NCBI GenBank assembly: GCA_002314325.1
Contig: DCFC01000029.1
Location: 56,222 to 69,513 of the forward strand
DNA length: 13,292 nucleotides
Reading direction: 5' to 3'
Source: Megamonas hypermegale
Lineage (GTDB): Bacteria; Bacillota; Negativicutes; Selenomonadales; Selenomonadaceae
Of this stretch, positions 1-7,303 are shown one piece after another; the stretch's first letter is position 1, and every line of letters begins with the position of its first letter. Under the pieces are notes generated by a model. The model worked only from the letters and a program-made list of their open reading frames with translations. It did not search any database and had not been told where the DNA came from. A program made the position numbers and the translations under genes.

Positions 1-92
1 AATATAAACTATTATACTGCTTCGGAAAATTAACTAGCACAATAGGTATTTAACATAAATCTATTGTACCATTTTTTGACATCTTTACAACC

Positions 93-135
93 AAAAAAGA
101 TAAAGAAATCCTTATAGGAAATCTTTATCTTTTTT
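93..135 (-). terminator. Rho-independent terminator after the aldolase gene
   Basis: Positions 93-106 pair with 122-135 over 14 bases. Two mismatches and a further three base pairs follow (109-111 with 117-119), with the loop at 112-116. Read on the minus strand, the hairpin starts about six bases after the stop codon and ends in a run of U. It is nearly symmetrical, so it could also stop transcription entering from the left. The rest of 1-140 shows no gene. Confidence 0.75.
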
Positions 136-140
136 ATTTA

Positions 141-845
141 TTATCTCACCTGAAACAGCGGGGTAGGATTTATCATCTGCATTGTTTTTCCTGCGCCGCA
201 TAAATCTTCAAAATCACTGATGAATACATCAATGGCACATCTTGCCGCGTCGACTTTAATCAAACCTTCAATCACATCCGGTGCAACGGTGCTCGCTTCT
301 ACGCCGTATGCGGCAAGCTCCTGCACCTGCTGGGAATTTTTGAAGCTGGCTGCCAGCACCTGCGTTTCAAGACCGGCTTTTTTCAGCATATCGTGAATGT
401 CCTTAGCAACCTGAATACCGTTAGCGCCGAGATTGTCGATACGGTTTACATACGGAGCTACGTATTTGGCACCGGCTTTACCGGCAAGAAAGCCCTGCAT
501 CTGATTGTAAATGGCAGTACCCGTTACACTCACGCCTTCTGTAGCCAGAATTTTAATGGCTTTTAAGCCTTCTGGTACGACAGGCACTTTAATAAAAGTA
601 TTTGCGCCCAGAATTTCCAGCATTTTATGCGCTTCCGTCACCATATCTTCTGCTTTGCGGGAGATTACCTGCGCATGAAGGTCAGCGTCCTTGCCGATGA
701 ATTCTCTGATTTCGAGCAGCACGTCGTACGGATTTTTACCCGCTTTTTTCAGAATGGACGGATTGGTCGTAACGCCGTCCACCGGATAATATTCGTACAT
801 TTTCTTGATAGCGTTGATGTCTGCATGGTCAACTAAAATTTTCAT
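141..845 (-). CDS. fsa: Fructose-6-phosphate aldolase (transaldolase-like, FSA/TalC family)
   Basis: This 234-residue class I aldolase of the small transaldolase family should reversibly join dihydroxyacetone or a related ketone to glyceraldehyde 3-phosphate in the cytoplasm. It begins with the family's LVD strand (Asp6) and the TTNPS segment at 26-30. The Schiff-base lysine is Lys86 in FIKVPV. The residues that distinguish the aldolase from true transaldolase are visible: Gln59 in HAQV where transaldolases carry Glu, Thr110 in GTAIYN, and Tyr132 in APYVNR. This favours fructose-6-phosphate aldolase, although database names are often 'transaldolase'. It is about 14 residues longer than the usual 220, the extra lying at the C-terminus. 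The ATG is preceded by an AGGAG site. It is a single-gene unit with its own promoter and terminator. The substrate in this organism cannot be read from sequence. Confidence 0.9.
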   Translation of the reverse strand: MKILVDHADINAIKKMYEYYPVDGVTTNPSILKKAGKNPYDVLLEIREFIGKDADLHAQVISRKAEDMVTEAHKMLEILGANTFIKVPVVPEGLKAIKILATEGVSVTGTAIYNQMQGFLAGKAGAKYVAPYVNRIDNLGANGIQVAKDIHDMLKKAGLETQVLAASFKNSQQVQELAAYGVEASTVAPDVIEGLIKVDAARCAIDVFISDFEDLCGAGKTMQMINPTPLFQVR

Positions 846-879
846 TAAAATCTCTCCTAGCTCTAATCTTAATGTCTTT

Positions 880-885
880 ATTATA
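880..885 (-). promoter_or_regulatory. Probable promoter (-10 box) of the aldolase gene
   Basis: The minus strand reads TATAAT here, a perfect -10 box, about 35 bases before the aldolase start codon. The -35 region at the usual distance (about 903-908) reads TTTTTC, a weak match that lies inside the hairpin terminating the riboflavin operon. The promoter call therefore rests on the -10 box and its position. Confidence 0.45.
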
Positions 886-886
886 C

Positions 887-941
887 TATAAAAAGAAAAA
901 GCGAAAAATACTTATCTTTAGTAGTAAATATTTTCCGCTTT
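887..941 (-). terminator. Rho-independent terminator of the riboflavin operon
   Basis: Positions 898-910 pair with 929-941 (13 positions, one A/C mismatch) around an 18-base loop. On the minus strand the stem is followed by a U-rich run (complement of 887-897). It starts ten bases after the ribH stop codon. Confidence 0.7.
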
Positions 942-951
942 CGGTATCATT

Positions 952-1416
952 TTAAATTTTTTTCAAAAGGCTTGCCATTTCCATTGCAGCCATAGCGGCA
1001 TCAGCGCCTTTGTTGCCTGCTTTCGTGCCGGCGCGTTCGATAGCCTGTTCGATATTTTCCGTCGTAACGACGCCGAAAATCGTCGGAACACCGCTTTGCA
1101 GCCCTACCTGAGCCACGCCTTTGGAAACTTCGTTGCATACATAGTCGTAATGGCTTGTCGAACCGCGGATAACGGCGCCCAAGCAGATAACGGCGTCGTA
1201 TTTGCCGCTTTCCGCCATTTTCTTTGCAACGAGCGGAATTTCAAATGCGCCCGGCACCCAGGCAACGTCGATATTTTCCTCGCAAGTTTCATGACGGCGC
1301 AGCGTATCAATCGCACCGCCGAGCAGTTTGTTCGTAATGAATTCGTTAAAACGAGCCACTACGATACCGATTTTCAAATCCTTACCGGTTAAATAACCTT
1401 CAAAAACATTAGCCAT
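952..1416 (-). CDS. ribH: 6,7-dimethyl-8-ribityllumazine synthase
   Basis: RibH condenses 5-amino-6-ribitylamino-uracil with 3,4-dihydroxy-2-butanone 4-phosphate to give lumazine, the penultimate step of riboflavin synthesis. The 154-residue length is typical. Visible family signatures are VPGAFEIP at 54-61, [14 protein letters not shown] at 80-93 with the catalytic His89, and the closing segment around 116-139 containing TTENIEQA and [10 protein letters not shown], which binds phosphate and packs subunits. The ATG follows an AAGGAG site. It is the last gene of the riboflavin operon, 16 bases after ribBA, and is followed by the terminator. Intact with no odd features; the protein probably forms an icosahedral or pentameric shell as in its relatives. 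Confidence 0.97.
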   Translation of the reverse strand: MANVFEGYLTGKDLKIGIVVARFNEFITNKLLGGAIDTLRRHETCEENIDVAWVPGAFEIPLVAKKMAESGKYDAVICLGAVIRGSTSHYDYVCNEVSKGVAQVGLQSGVPTIFGVVTTENIEQAIERAGTKAGNKGADAAMAAMEMASLLKKI

Positions 1417-1432
1417 AAAAATTTCTCCTTTA

Positions 1433-2632
1433 TTATTTTAATAAGTGTCCCATTTTTTCTTTTTTTACTTTTAAATATTTGGCGTCGTATTTATTGGCCG
1501 GAATTTCCAGCGGCACACGTTCGACGATTTCCAGACCGAAGCCTTCCAGCCCTGCTCTTTTAGCCGGGTTATTCGTCAAAAGGCGGATACTCGTCAACCC
1601 CAAATCTTCCAAAATCTGCGCACCGATGCCGTATTCACGCAAATCCGGTGCGAAGCCTAAAAGCACATTGGCTTCAATAGTGTCTTTGCCTTCGTCCTGC
1701 AGAGCATATGCTCTGATTTTATTGGCAAGACCGATGCCTCTGCCTTCTTGACGCAGGTACAGCACTACACCTTCGCCCGCTGCTTCGATTTTCTGCATGG
1801 CAAGATGAAGCTGGTCGCCGCAGTCGCAGCGCATGGAGCCGAGAACGTCGCCTGTCAGGCATTCGGAATGAACGCGCACCAATACATTCTTTTTGCCGCG
1901 GACATCGCCTTTGACGATAGCCAGGTGGCATTTGCCGTCCAATTTGCTTTCATATGCCATAATGCGGAAATGACCGAATTTATTCGGGAAATCGGCTTCG
2001 GCGATTTTTTCGACCATTTTTTCCGTTTTCTTGCGGTAGGCGATAAGCTGAGCCACTGTGATGAATACGAGATTATGCTTTTTGGCAAATTCGATTAAAT
2101 CTGGCGTGCGTGCCATATGGCCGTCTTCCTTCATGATTTCACAGCACAGTCCCGCCGGTTTGAAGCCGGCAAGGAGTGCTAAATCCACCGTTGCTTCCGT
2201 GTGGCCGGTGCGGCAGAGTACGCCGCCTTCTACGGCGCGCAGCGGGAACATATGGCCGGGACGGCGCAAATCTTCCGGTTTTACATCGTCGCTGATTAAT
2301 ACTTCCACCGTTCTGGCTCTTTCAAAAGCGGAAATCCCCGTCGTCGTGTCTTTGGCATCGACGGATACGGTAAATGCCGTTTCATGATTGTCCGTATTGT
2401 GGCTGACCATCTGCGTGAGCCCTGCTTTGTCGATTAATTCAGCCGACATCGGCACACAGATTAAGCCTTTGGCATATGTCGCCATGAAGTTGATTACTTC
2501 CGGCGTGGCTTTTTCCGCTGCCACGATTAAATCGCCTTCGTTTTCTCTGTCCTCGTCGTCTGTCACGAGTACCATCTGTCCCTGTTTGAATGCTTCAATC
2601 GCTTCTTCAACCGTATTATATTTAAAATCCAT
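1433..2632 (-). CDS. ribBA: Bifunctional 3,4-dihydroxy-2-butanone-4-phosphate synthase / GTP cyclohydrolase II
   Basis: This 399-residue fusion makes both precursors for RibH and RibD. The RibB half (about 1-205) turns ribulose 5-phosphate into dihydroxybutanone phosphate and shows the acidic [10 protein letters not shown] motif at 25-34 and RTGHTEA at 141-147. The RibA half (about 206-399) opens GTP with release of formate. Its zinc ligands are Cys258, Cys269 and Cys271 in HSECLTGD and [20 protein letters not shown] (293-302) and [10 protein letters not shown] (330-339) line the active site, and TNNPAK is at 353-358. No key residue is missing, so both halves look active. The ATG follows a clear GAGGT site 16 bases after ribE ends, which implies co-transcription. 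The fused form is the usual one in Firmicutes and many other bacteria. Confidence 0.97.
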   Translation of the reverse strand: MDFKYNTVEEAIEAFKQGQMVLVTDDEDRENEGDLIVAAEKATPEVINFMATYAKGLICVPMSAELIDKAGLTQMVSHNTDNHETAFTVSVDAKDTTTGISAFERARTVEVLISDDVKPEDLRRPGHMFPLRAVEGGVLCRTGHTEATVDLALLAGFKPAGLCCEIMKEDGHMARTPDLIEFAKKHNLVFITVAQLIAYRKKTEKMVEKIAEADFPNKFGHFRIMAYESKLDGKCHLAIVKGDVRGKKNVLVRVHSECLTGDVLGSMRCDCGDQLHLAMQKIEAAGEGVVLYLRQEGRGIGLANKIRAYALQDEGKDTIEANVLLGFAPDLREYGIGAQILEDLGLTSIRLLTNNPAKRAGLEGFGLEIVERVPLEIPANKYDAKYLKVKKEKMGHLLK

Positions 2633-2648
2633 TATGTTACCTCATTTC

Positions 2649-3305
2649 TCAAAAGCCGTTTTCACGTAAAAAACTTAAACTTAAAGACGGCTTCGTTTCT
2701 TTTGCTTCATCTTTGGCGGAAAATCCGAGCAGCCGTTCCACGTATTTGCCGACTACATCATTTTCGATATTCAGCTTGTCGCCGATTTTTTTGTCCAGCA
2801 GTGTCGTCACCTGCGCCGTATGCGGAATGAGCGAAACGGTAAAATCATTTTCGCCCAGATGCGCAACCGTGAGGCTTACGCCGTCGAGTGCGACCGAGCC
2901 TTCGGAAACGATGTATTTCATGACTTTTGCATTCGCCGTAAGTGTGACGCGCACAGCATTGTCGTCTTTTTCTTTGCTGATGATTTTGCCGACGCCGTCG
3001 ATATGACCGCTCACGATATGACCGCCGAGACGGCTTGCCAGCGTCAGCGCTCTTTCCAGGTTCACCTTGTCGCCCGGTTTCAATCCGCCCATATTCGTTT
3101 TTGCCATGGACTCCGGCATTACGTCGGCCGTAAAACCGTCTTTGCCGAGCTTTGTAACGGTGAGGCATACGCCGTTGACGGCGATACTGTCACCTAAGTT
3201 CGTGCCTTCCAGCACTTTGTGCGCTGCAATCGCCAGCTGTATGGAGCGCGCGCCTTTTATGATATTGCGCACCGTGCCGATTTCTTCAATTATGCCCGTA
3301 AACAT
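2649..3305 (-). CDS. ribE: Riboflavin synthase, alpha chain type
   Basis: The enzyme dismutates two molecules of 6,7-dimethyl-8-ribityllumazine into riboflavin and the pyrimidine that RibH reuses. The 218-residue protein shows the internal duplication of the family: DSIAVNGVCLTV at 39-50 is echoed by GSVALDGVSLTV at 136-147, one copy in each lumazine-binding barrel. It starts with the diagnostic MFTGIIEEIG and has GHIVSGHIDGVG at 95-106 linking the barrels, and ENDVVGKYVERLL at 181-193. The last 25 residues form a charged, Ser-rich tail beyond the second barrel and look unstructured. The ATG has a modest GGAAGTGA site, 21 bases after ribD. Called ribE by the Bacillus convention; the same gene is ribC in Escherichia coli. 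Confidence 0.96.
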   Translation of the reverse strand: MFTGIIEEIGTVRNIIKGARSIQLAIAAHKVLEGTNLGDSIAVNGVCLTVTKLGKDGFTADVMPESMAKTNMGGLKPGDKVNLERALTLASRLGGHIVSGHIDGVGKIISKEKDDNAVRVTLTANAKVMKYIVSEGSVALDGVSLTVAHLGENDFTVSLIPHTAQVTTLLDKKIGDKLNIENDVVGKYVERLLGFSAKDEAKETKPSLSLSFLRENGF

Positions 3306-3326
3306 TTCATCACTTCCCCGCCGCTG

Positions 3327-4418
3327 CTATTTTACGCGCCCCGTAATTAAAATATCTCCGTCCAGCTGCAAAACTTCCGTTTCCGCAAGTTCCACCGCTT
3401 CGTTTAAAGCGGAAATGCCGCTTCCCATTACTGGATTTTTGGCATTTGCACCGCCGATGATTTTCGGAGCGATAAAGAAATAAACTCTGTCGACCAGATG
3501 ATTTTCTATCAGGCTGCCGTGCACGCTGCCGCCGCCTTCGGCGAGAATACTGCAAATATTCTGCTGCCCGAGCATATCCGTAAGTTTTACGATATCGACG
3601 CGGCCTTCAGCATCTGTATCCACGATAAGCACCTGTATGCCCAGTTTTTCCAGAGCCGTGATTTTGGCACGCTCGGCTCTGTCCGTCGTGGCGATTATCG
3701 TCTTTGCTTGTTTATCCATAATTACGTTCGCCGCTAAATCAATATCGAGCGAACTGTCCAGTACGATGCGCACCGGATTTTGACCGCCTTCGACGCGGGC
3801 GGTAAGCGACGGATTATCCTCTTTCACCGTGTTGATGCCGACCATGATGCCGTCGTATATATCGCGCAGTTTATAACCGTAACGGCGCGATTTTTCATTC
3901 GTTATCCATTTTGACTGGCCGGAGACTGTCGCGATTTTGCCGTCGAGCGTCATGGCGGCTTTCATGGCAATAAACGGTTTATTTTGTTCAATCCATTTCA
4001 GAAAAACTTCATTCTGCCGTCTGGCTTCATCTTCCAGAAAACCGTATGCAACTTCGATACCGGCATCTTCCAGCATTTTAAAACCTCTGCCCGCTACCTT
4101 CGGATTGGGGTCGAGTAGCGCCGCATAGACTTTTTTCACGCCTGCTTCAATGAGCGCTTTGGCGCACGGCGGCGTCTTGCCGTAATGCGAGCACGGTTCC
4201 AGCGTAACGTATACTTCCGCACCGCGCGCCAGCTCTCCCGCCTGATTAAGTGCATGCACCTCCGCATGCGGCGTACCTGCCTTGCGGTGCCAGCCGCAGC
4301 CGACGACGCGGTTGTCCTTTACGACGACGGCGCCAACGAGCGGATTGGGCGATGTCCTGCCGGTGGCGTTCGCCGCCAGTTCCAGCGCCAGACGCATGTA
4401 TTTTTCGTTATAACTCAA
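3327..4418 (-). CDS. ribD: Bifunctional diaminohydroxyphosphoribosylaminopyrimidine deaminase / 5-amino-6-(5-phosphoribosylamino)uracil reductase
   Basis: RibD carries out the second and third steps from GTP: zinc-dependent deamination of the pyrimidine, then NADPH-dependent reduction of the ribosyl chain. The deaminase domain (about 1-145) has SPNPLVGAVVV at 23-33, the HAE zinc and proton-shuttle motif at 51-53, and EPCSHYGKTPPC at 74-85 supplying the other two zinc cysteines. The reductase domain (about 146-363) shows KAAMTLDGKIA at 153-163, SKWIT at 169-173 and the LAEGGG turn at 292-297. The start is a TTG, preceded at four bases by GAGGTGA, with an in-frame stop just upstream; the first ATG (residue 8) would remove the start of the first helix. 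First gene of the operon, controlled by the FMN riboswitch. Confidence 0.96.
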   Translation of the reverse strand: MSYNEKYMRLALELAANATGRTSPNPLVGAVVVKDNRVVGCGWHRKAGTPHAEVHALNQAGELARGAEVYVTLEPCSHYGKTPPCAKALIEAGVKKVYAALLDPNPKVAGRGFKMLEDAGIEVAYGFLEDEARRQNEVFLKWIEQNKPFIAMKAAMTLDGKIATVSGQSKWITNEKSRRYGYKLRDIYDGIMVGINTVKEDNPSLTARVEGGQNPVRIVLDSSLDIDLAANVIMDKQAKTIIATTDRAERAKITALEKLGIQVLIVDTDAEGRVDIVKLTDMLGQQNICSILAEGGGSVHGSLIENHLVDRVYFFIAPKIIGGANAKNPVMGSGISALNEAVELAETEVLQLDGDILITGRVK

Positions 4419-4454
4419 ATTATCACCTCAAATTCTCAGTCTTAGTGGTGATGG

Positions 4455-4496
4455 TAAAAATAAAGGCTGTTAAATGCAGTAGCAGATAACAGCCTT
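4455..4496 (-). terminator. Attenuator hairpin of the FMN riboswitch
   Basis: Positions 4463-4472 and 4487-4496 are perfect inverted repeats (AAGGCTGTTA against TAACAGCCTT) around a 14-base loop. On the minus strand the stem is followed at once by UAUUUUUA. It lies about 50 bases after the riboswitch aptamer and 36 bases before ribD, so it is the expression platform: FMN binding should favour this terminator and stop transcription before the operon. The competing antiterminator pairing was not resolved by eye. Confidence 0.85.
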
Positions 4497-4547
4497 AAAG
4501 CTTCTGAATTTATAAATATCCATTACAAATTATTTATAAATAACACC

Positions 4548-4656
4548 AATCTTTTCTCATCCAGACTGTACTGTCGGCTTCGGAATTTCACCAAATCATG
4601 CACAAGGCTCGCGGGCTGTAACCGCCGGTAGGGAATTGCACCCTGCCCCAAAGACT
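4548..4656 (-). promoter_or_regulatory. FMN riboswitch (RFN element)
   Basis: Read on the minus strand, the segment carries the conserved RFN blocks in order: GGGGCAGGGTGCAATTCCCT, ACCGGCGGTTACAGCC, CGCGAGCC, TTGGTGAAATTCC, GCCGACAGT and AGTCTGGATGAGA. The closing P1 stem pairs AGTCTTT (4656-4650) with AAAGATT (4554-4548), including one G-U pair. The element senses flavin mononucleotide and lowers expression of the downstream ribDE-BA-H operon when flavin is plentiful. The only visible departure from the textbook consensus is a few loop bases, so it should be functional. Confidence 0.97.
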
Positions 4657-4686
4657 GTCTGTATTAAATTTTCTCTTACAAAAAAC

Positions 4687-4715
4687 ATCATAGCACTTGC
4701 CTATGAATAAATCAA
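4687..4715 (-). promoter_or_regulatory. Promoter of the riboflavin operon
   Basis: On the minus strand, TTGATT (4715-4710) and TATGAT (4692-4687) are separated by exactly 17 bases, with TGC just before the -10 box giving an extended -10. The predicted start at about 4680 lies roughly 25 bases before the riboswitch P1 stem. It sits directly after the stop codon of the upstream hydrolase gene, which has no clear terminator of its own. Confidence 0.7.
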
Positions 4716-4735
4716 GTCTGAAAAATTTTTCATTA

Positions 4736-5542
4736 TTAATTCAAATTAATGCGTTCCAAATCATCCGGCACGAACAGATTGCCGTAATAGTACTGTCTGC
4801 CTTCTTCCGTATAAAGCTTTTTGCGGTCTTTAATATGTTTATCTTCCGTATGGTAGAGCACGAGGTTTTGCACGTTCAACTGTTCAGCCAGCTCACACGC
4901 TTCCTTGACGGTGCTGTGATGTTTTTCATACGGTTTGAAAATATCTCTGTCGGCGTACAGACAGAACGCTTCGGCTAAAAGCCAATTTGCTCCTTCGGCA
5001 TAAACGCGGCAAGCTTCATTGTACGGCTCGTCTCCCAGACAGCACAGCGATGTACCGTCGTCAAAATCGGCGCAGAAGCCGAACTGTTTGGCTTTTGTCG
5101 ATAAGATATCGAAGAAAATAACGTGCATGGACAGAATTTCCGCCTGCTGGCCGTCTGTTACTTCATGAAACAGAATATTTCTGCCGATTTGTGCTAAATC
5201 TTTTTTCTTCAATGTCAACTTGGCAATTGTTTCGATAACGTTTTTAGACACATCATGACAGTAGATATGAAATTTCCCTGTGTATTTTCCTTTATTGATG
5301 AGCGTAGCAATCTTGCGGATTACCCAGATAACGCCGAGCACATGGTCGGTATGCGCATGCGTCACAAACATGTGGTGAATGCGGCACATATCTATATTAG
5401 CTTTTTCTAGCTGCGCAAGTATTCCGTTTCCGCCGCCGGCATCGACCAGAAAATATTCGTCATCCTGACGAATAGCAAAACAAGTATTGAAGCATTTTGT
5501 GACCATGGCATTGCCGGTGCCCAGTAAAATCAGTTCTTTCAA
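4736..5542 (-). CDS. MBL-fold metallo-hydrolase (RNase Z-like branch)
   Basis: A metallo-beta-lactamase-fold protein of unknown substrate. A GTG nine bases further upstream would overlap the ribosome-binding site; the TTG at 5542 has AAGGTG at six bases, so I start there (268 residues). Numbering from the GTG, the metal motif THAHTDH is at 64-70 (His65, His67, Asp69, His70). LGDE at 172-175 gives the bridging Asp174, LLAEAF is at 191-196, KHHSTVKEA at 210-218, and LYHTED at 232-237 supplies the last histidine. The GTGNA start and the HST and YHTED segments recall tRNase Z and related phosphodiesterases, but a tRNA-processing role is not shown. Where the third metal histidine is expected the sequence is FFDILSTKAKQFGF, with Leu150. 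It is monocistronic or read into the rib region. Confidence 0.85.
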   Translation of the reverse strand: MKELILLGTGNAMVTKCFNTCFAIRQDDEYFLVDAGGGNGILAQLEKANIDMCRIHHMFVTHAHTDHVLGVIWVIRKIATLINKGKYTGKFHIYCHDVSKNVIETIAKLTLKKKDLAQIGRNILFHEVTDGQQAEILSMHVIFFDILSTKAKQFGFCADFDDGTSLCCLGDEPYNEACRVYAEGANWLLAEAFCLYADRDIFKPYEKHHSTVKEACELAEQLNVQNLVLYHTEDKHIKDRKKLYTEEGRQYYYGNLFVPDDLERINLN

Positions 5543-5569
5543 AACAAACACCTTCCTTATATTTACTTT

Positions 5570-5578
5570 ATTATATCA
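5570..5578 (-). promoter_or_regulatory. Extended -10 promoter of the MBL hydrolase gene
   Basis: The minus strand reads TGATATAAT, a perfect -10 box with the TGn extension, about 28 bases before the TTG start. No good -35 box is found at 16-18 bases, as is common for extended -10 promoters. The leader would be only about 20 bases and would contain the AAGGAAGGTG site. Confidence 0.5.
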
Positions 5579-5595
5579 CAACAGGCAAAAAATAC

Positions 5596-5626
5596 TTGAC
5601 CTAAAGTTTACTCCAATAGATAAAAT
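5596..5626 (+). promoter_or_regulatory. Candidate promoter with a 19-base spacer upstream of the polyprenyl synthase–tat cluster
   Basis: TTGACC (5596-5601) and TAAAAT (5621-5626) are 19 bases apart, and the spacer contains CTAAAGTTTACTCC. Long spacers with an AAGT-TNACT dyad between the boxes are characteristic of promoters activated by MerR-family regulators. An alternative reading, TTGACC with GATAAA at 5619-5624, has a normal 17-base spacer and a weaker -10 box. The 5' leader to the TTG start would be about 105 bases. No MerR gene is in the window. Confidence 0.4.
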
Positions 5627-5690
5627 TATATCAGATTAAACGTTTTGCATAATTTTTTCATCTTCGTTGTTTACGAATAGACGGGTTTTG

Positions 5691-5713
5691 TAGTAAACTT
5701 AATTAAGTTAGTA
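5691..5713. repeat. Palindromic operator-like site, second copy of the AAGTTTACT box
   Basis: AACTTAATTAAGTT (5696-5709) is a perfect 14-base palindrome, extended imperfectly by TAGTA on the left and AGTA on the right. Its left arm AGTAAACTT (5692-5700) is the exact reverse complement of AAGTTTACT at 5604-5612, and the match widens to AAGTTTACTnCAA. A third partial copy, GTTTAC, is at 5669-5674. The site lies between the candidate promoter and the ribosome-binding site of the polyprenyl synthase, where a repressor could act. The bound protein is unknown. Confidence 0.4.
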
Positions 5714-5737
5714 TTTATAATTTGTAGGTGATATAGT

Positions 5738-6715
5738 TTGTTGACAACCAATAAGATGTTTTACATTATAAAAAAAGACTTATCATCGCTAGAAGATTTA
5801 TTATATGAAACTGTTGAATCCCCTGTTGAACTTATCACGGATATCGGTCGTCATCTCATAAGTTCCGGCGGAAAGCGAATTCGTCCAGCTTTATATATTC
5901 TAGCTACGAAAAGCAGCGATAATGTAGATAAAAATTATGCAATGCCTCTTGCTATGGCGATTGAAATGATTCATACCGCGTCACTGGTGCATGACGACGT
6001 GCTCGACAATGCCGCAACGCGCCGCGGCTCTGCTACGGCCAATGCCAAATGGGGCAACAATATAGCCGTGCTCACCGGCGATTATCTGTTTGCCAAAGCA
6101 TTCGCTGCCATTGCCAAGAATGATTACGGTCCGCGCATTTCCGAACGCCTTGCCTCCATCGTCTGTGACCTGAGCGAAGGGGAAATCATGCAAAATCATT
6201 TCGGCTACAGCATACCGGAAACTTTGGACATTTATTATGACCGCATCGCAAAAAAAACGGCTAATTTCATTGCTGTAAGCTGCGAACTTGGTGCTATTGT
6301 AGCCAAACAGTCTGAAAATAATATTAAGGCACTGCGCGAATACGGCTACTGCATCGGTATGGCGTTCCAAATCGTTGATGATATTCTGGATTTGACTTCC
6401 GACTCGAAAAAAATCGGCAAACCGGCGGGCAACGATATTTTGCAGGGCGTCATCACTCTGCCTGTAATTTATGCTTATAAGCACAGCGAGCACGCCGAAG
6501 AGCTCAAAGCAATCATTGAAAACCGCCAGATGACGAGTGAGGATTTGGCTCGCGCCATTGAAATCGTCAAGAAATCGGACGGTATCGAATTTGCCAAAGC
6601 GAAAGTAACGGAATTTTTAAATCGCGCCCGTGAAGTTCTGCCTGACGATTTGCCTTCATCCGTGCATAAATCGTTTGATGCTATCGCTGATTTCATCGGC
6701 AAACGCGATTATTAA
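5738..6715 (+). CDS. Long-chain (E)-polyprenyl diphosphate synthase
   Basis: A 325-residue trans-prenyltransferase that extends farnesyl diphosphate with isopentenyl diphosphate to build the isoprenoid tail of menaquinone or a similar carrier. It shows the substrate lysine/arginine motif GGKRIRP at 44-50, the first Asp-rich motif DDVLD at 86-90 with two Arg at 95-96, GDYLFAKAF at 114-122, and the second Asp-rich motif DDILD at 214-218 followed by GKPAGNDI at 227-234. The residues just before the first motif are small (Ala81, Ser82), as in long-chain enzymes rather than farnesyl synthase. Exact chain length cannot be told; heptaprenyl or octaprenyl synthase names are both possible. The TTG start has AGGTGA six bases upstream. 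Fourteen bases separate it from the first tatA, so co-transcription with the tat genes is likely. Confidence 0.92.
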   Translation: MLTTNKMFYIIKKDLSSLEDLLYETVESPVELITDIGRHLISSGGKRIRPALYILATKSSDNVDKNYAMPLAMAIEMIHTASLVHDDVLDNAATRRGSATANAKWGNNIAVLTGDYLFAKAFAAIAKNDYGPRISERLASIVCDLSEGEIMQNHFGYSIPETLDIYYDRIAKKTANFIAVSCELGAIVAKQSENNIKALREYGYCIGMAFQIVDDILDLTSDSKKIGKPAGNDILQGVITLPVIYAYKHSEHAEELKAIIENRQMTSEDLARAIEIVKKSDGIEFAKAKVTEFLNRAREVLPDDLPSSVHKSFDAIADFIGKRDY

Positions 6716-6729
6716 TGAGGTGAACGAAC

Positions 6730-7059
6730 ATGTTTGGAATTGGATTTCCCGAACTTATTTTAATTTTAATCATCGGTCTCGTCGTATTCGGCCCGGGCAA
6801 ATTGCCGGAAATCGGCCGCGGTGTGGGTAAGGCCATACAGGAATTTAAAAAGGCCTCTGCCGAATTTTCCAATTCGGTAAACGACAGTTCCAAAAGCGCC
6901 ATTACGCCGACGCCGCCCAATCCTGCCAATCCCGACCAGCCGGCAAGACCGCCTGTTTTCATGCAGGAAAATTTGCAGCCTGTAAAACCTGCCGAACCGG
7001 CTCCGGCAAAACCGGTTGAAACGGCTGTCAAGGCAGAAGCCAAAACAGATAATAAATAA
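6730..7059 (+). CDS. tatA: Twin-arginine translocase TatA/TatB-type subunit (first copy)
   Basis: A 109-residue protein with the Tat hairpin shape. A short outside end with Glu8 leads into one membrane helix (about 8-21), then the [10 protein letters not shown] hinge, an amphipathic helix (about 30-50) and a Pro/Ala/Lys-rich tail from about 55 to the end. It should oligomerise with TatC to export folded proteins with twin-arginine signal peptides. Its first 22 residues ([20 protein letters not shown]) strongly recall Escherichia coli TatB, including the Glu8 that TatB has, while the hinge and amphipathic helix are TatA-like. It is longer than the second copy because of the Pro-rich tail. The ATG follows GAGGTG just after the polyprenyl synthase stop. 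Confidence 0.9.
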   Translation: MFGIGFPELILILIIGLVVFGPGKLPEIGRGVGKAIQEFKKASAEFSNSVNDSSKSAITPTPPNPANPDQPARPPVFMQENLQPVKPAEPAPAKPVETAVKAEAKTDNK

Positions 7060-7088
7060 TTTAAACATAAACAAGAAAGGTGATTTTA

Positions 7089-7292
7089 ATGTTTCCTAGC
7101 ATTGGTATTCCTGAGTTAATTCTGATTTTAGTAATTGCCCTCGTAATTTTCGGCCCGGGCAAACTGCCGGAAATCGGCAAAGCTGTCGGCAAAAGCATTC
7201 GCGAATTCCGCTCTGCTTCCAATGAAAACGATACGAAAACGATTGAAGCCAAAAACGAAGCAAAAAAAGATGATGAAACAGCTAAAAAGTGA
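7089..7292 (+). CDS. tatA: Twin-arginine translocase TatA-type subunit (second copy)
   Basis: A short, 67-residue Tat pore subunit. One membrane helix (about 9-22) is followed by the [15 protein letters not shown] hinge and amphipathic helix, then a charged Lys/Glu/Asp tail of about 25 residues. The hinge region is nearly identical to the preceding gene, so the two are tandem duplicates that have diverged in their tails. I start at the ATG at 7089, which has AAGGTGA five bases upstream; the in-frame GTG at 7080 would lie inside that site. The stop codon overlaps the ribosome-binding site of tatC (GTGAGGT), so the genes are translationally close. Together with the first copy it may provide TatA- and TatB-like roles. 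Confidence 0.92.
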   Translation: MFPSIGIPELILILVIALVIFGPGKLPEIGKAVGKSIREFRSASNENDTKTIEAKNEAKKDDETAKK

Positions 7293-7303
7293 GGTAGTTT
7301 ATT

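Noticed and set aside
76..104. TTGACA with GATAAA 17 bases away, a possible plus-strand promoter
   Set aside because: The would-be -10 box is part of the terminator stem, and no plus-strand gene follows.
4719..4732. Palindrome TGAAAAATTTTTCA after the MBL hydrolase gene, a possible terminator
   Set aside because: It is pure A/T in the core with no room for a loop and no following U run, so it would be a poor terminator.
5543..5551. GTG at 5551 as the start of the MBL hydrolase
   Set aside because: It overlaps the AAGGTG ribosome-binding site; the TTG at 5542 is correctly spaced from it.
5981..6493. Minus-strand open frame opposite the polyprenyl synthase
   Set aside because: Both Asp-rich motifs of the synthase are encoded on the other strand across this span; the antisense frame shows no family signature.
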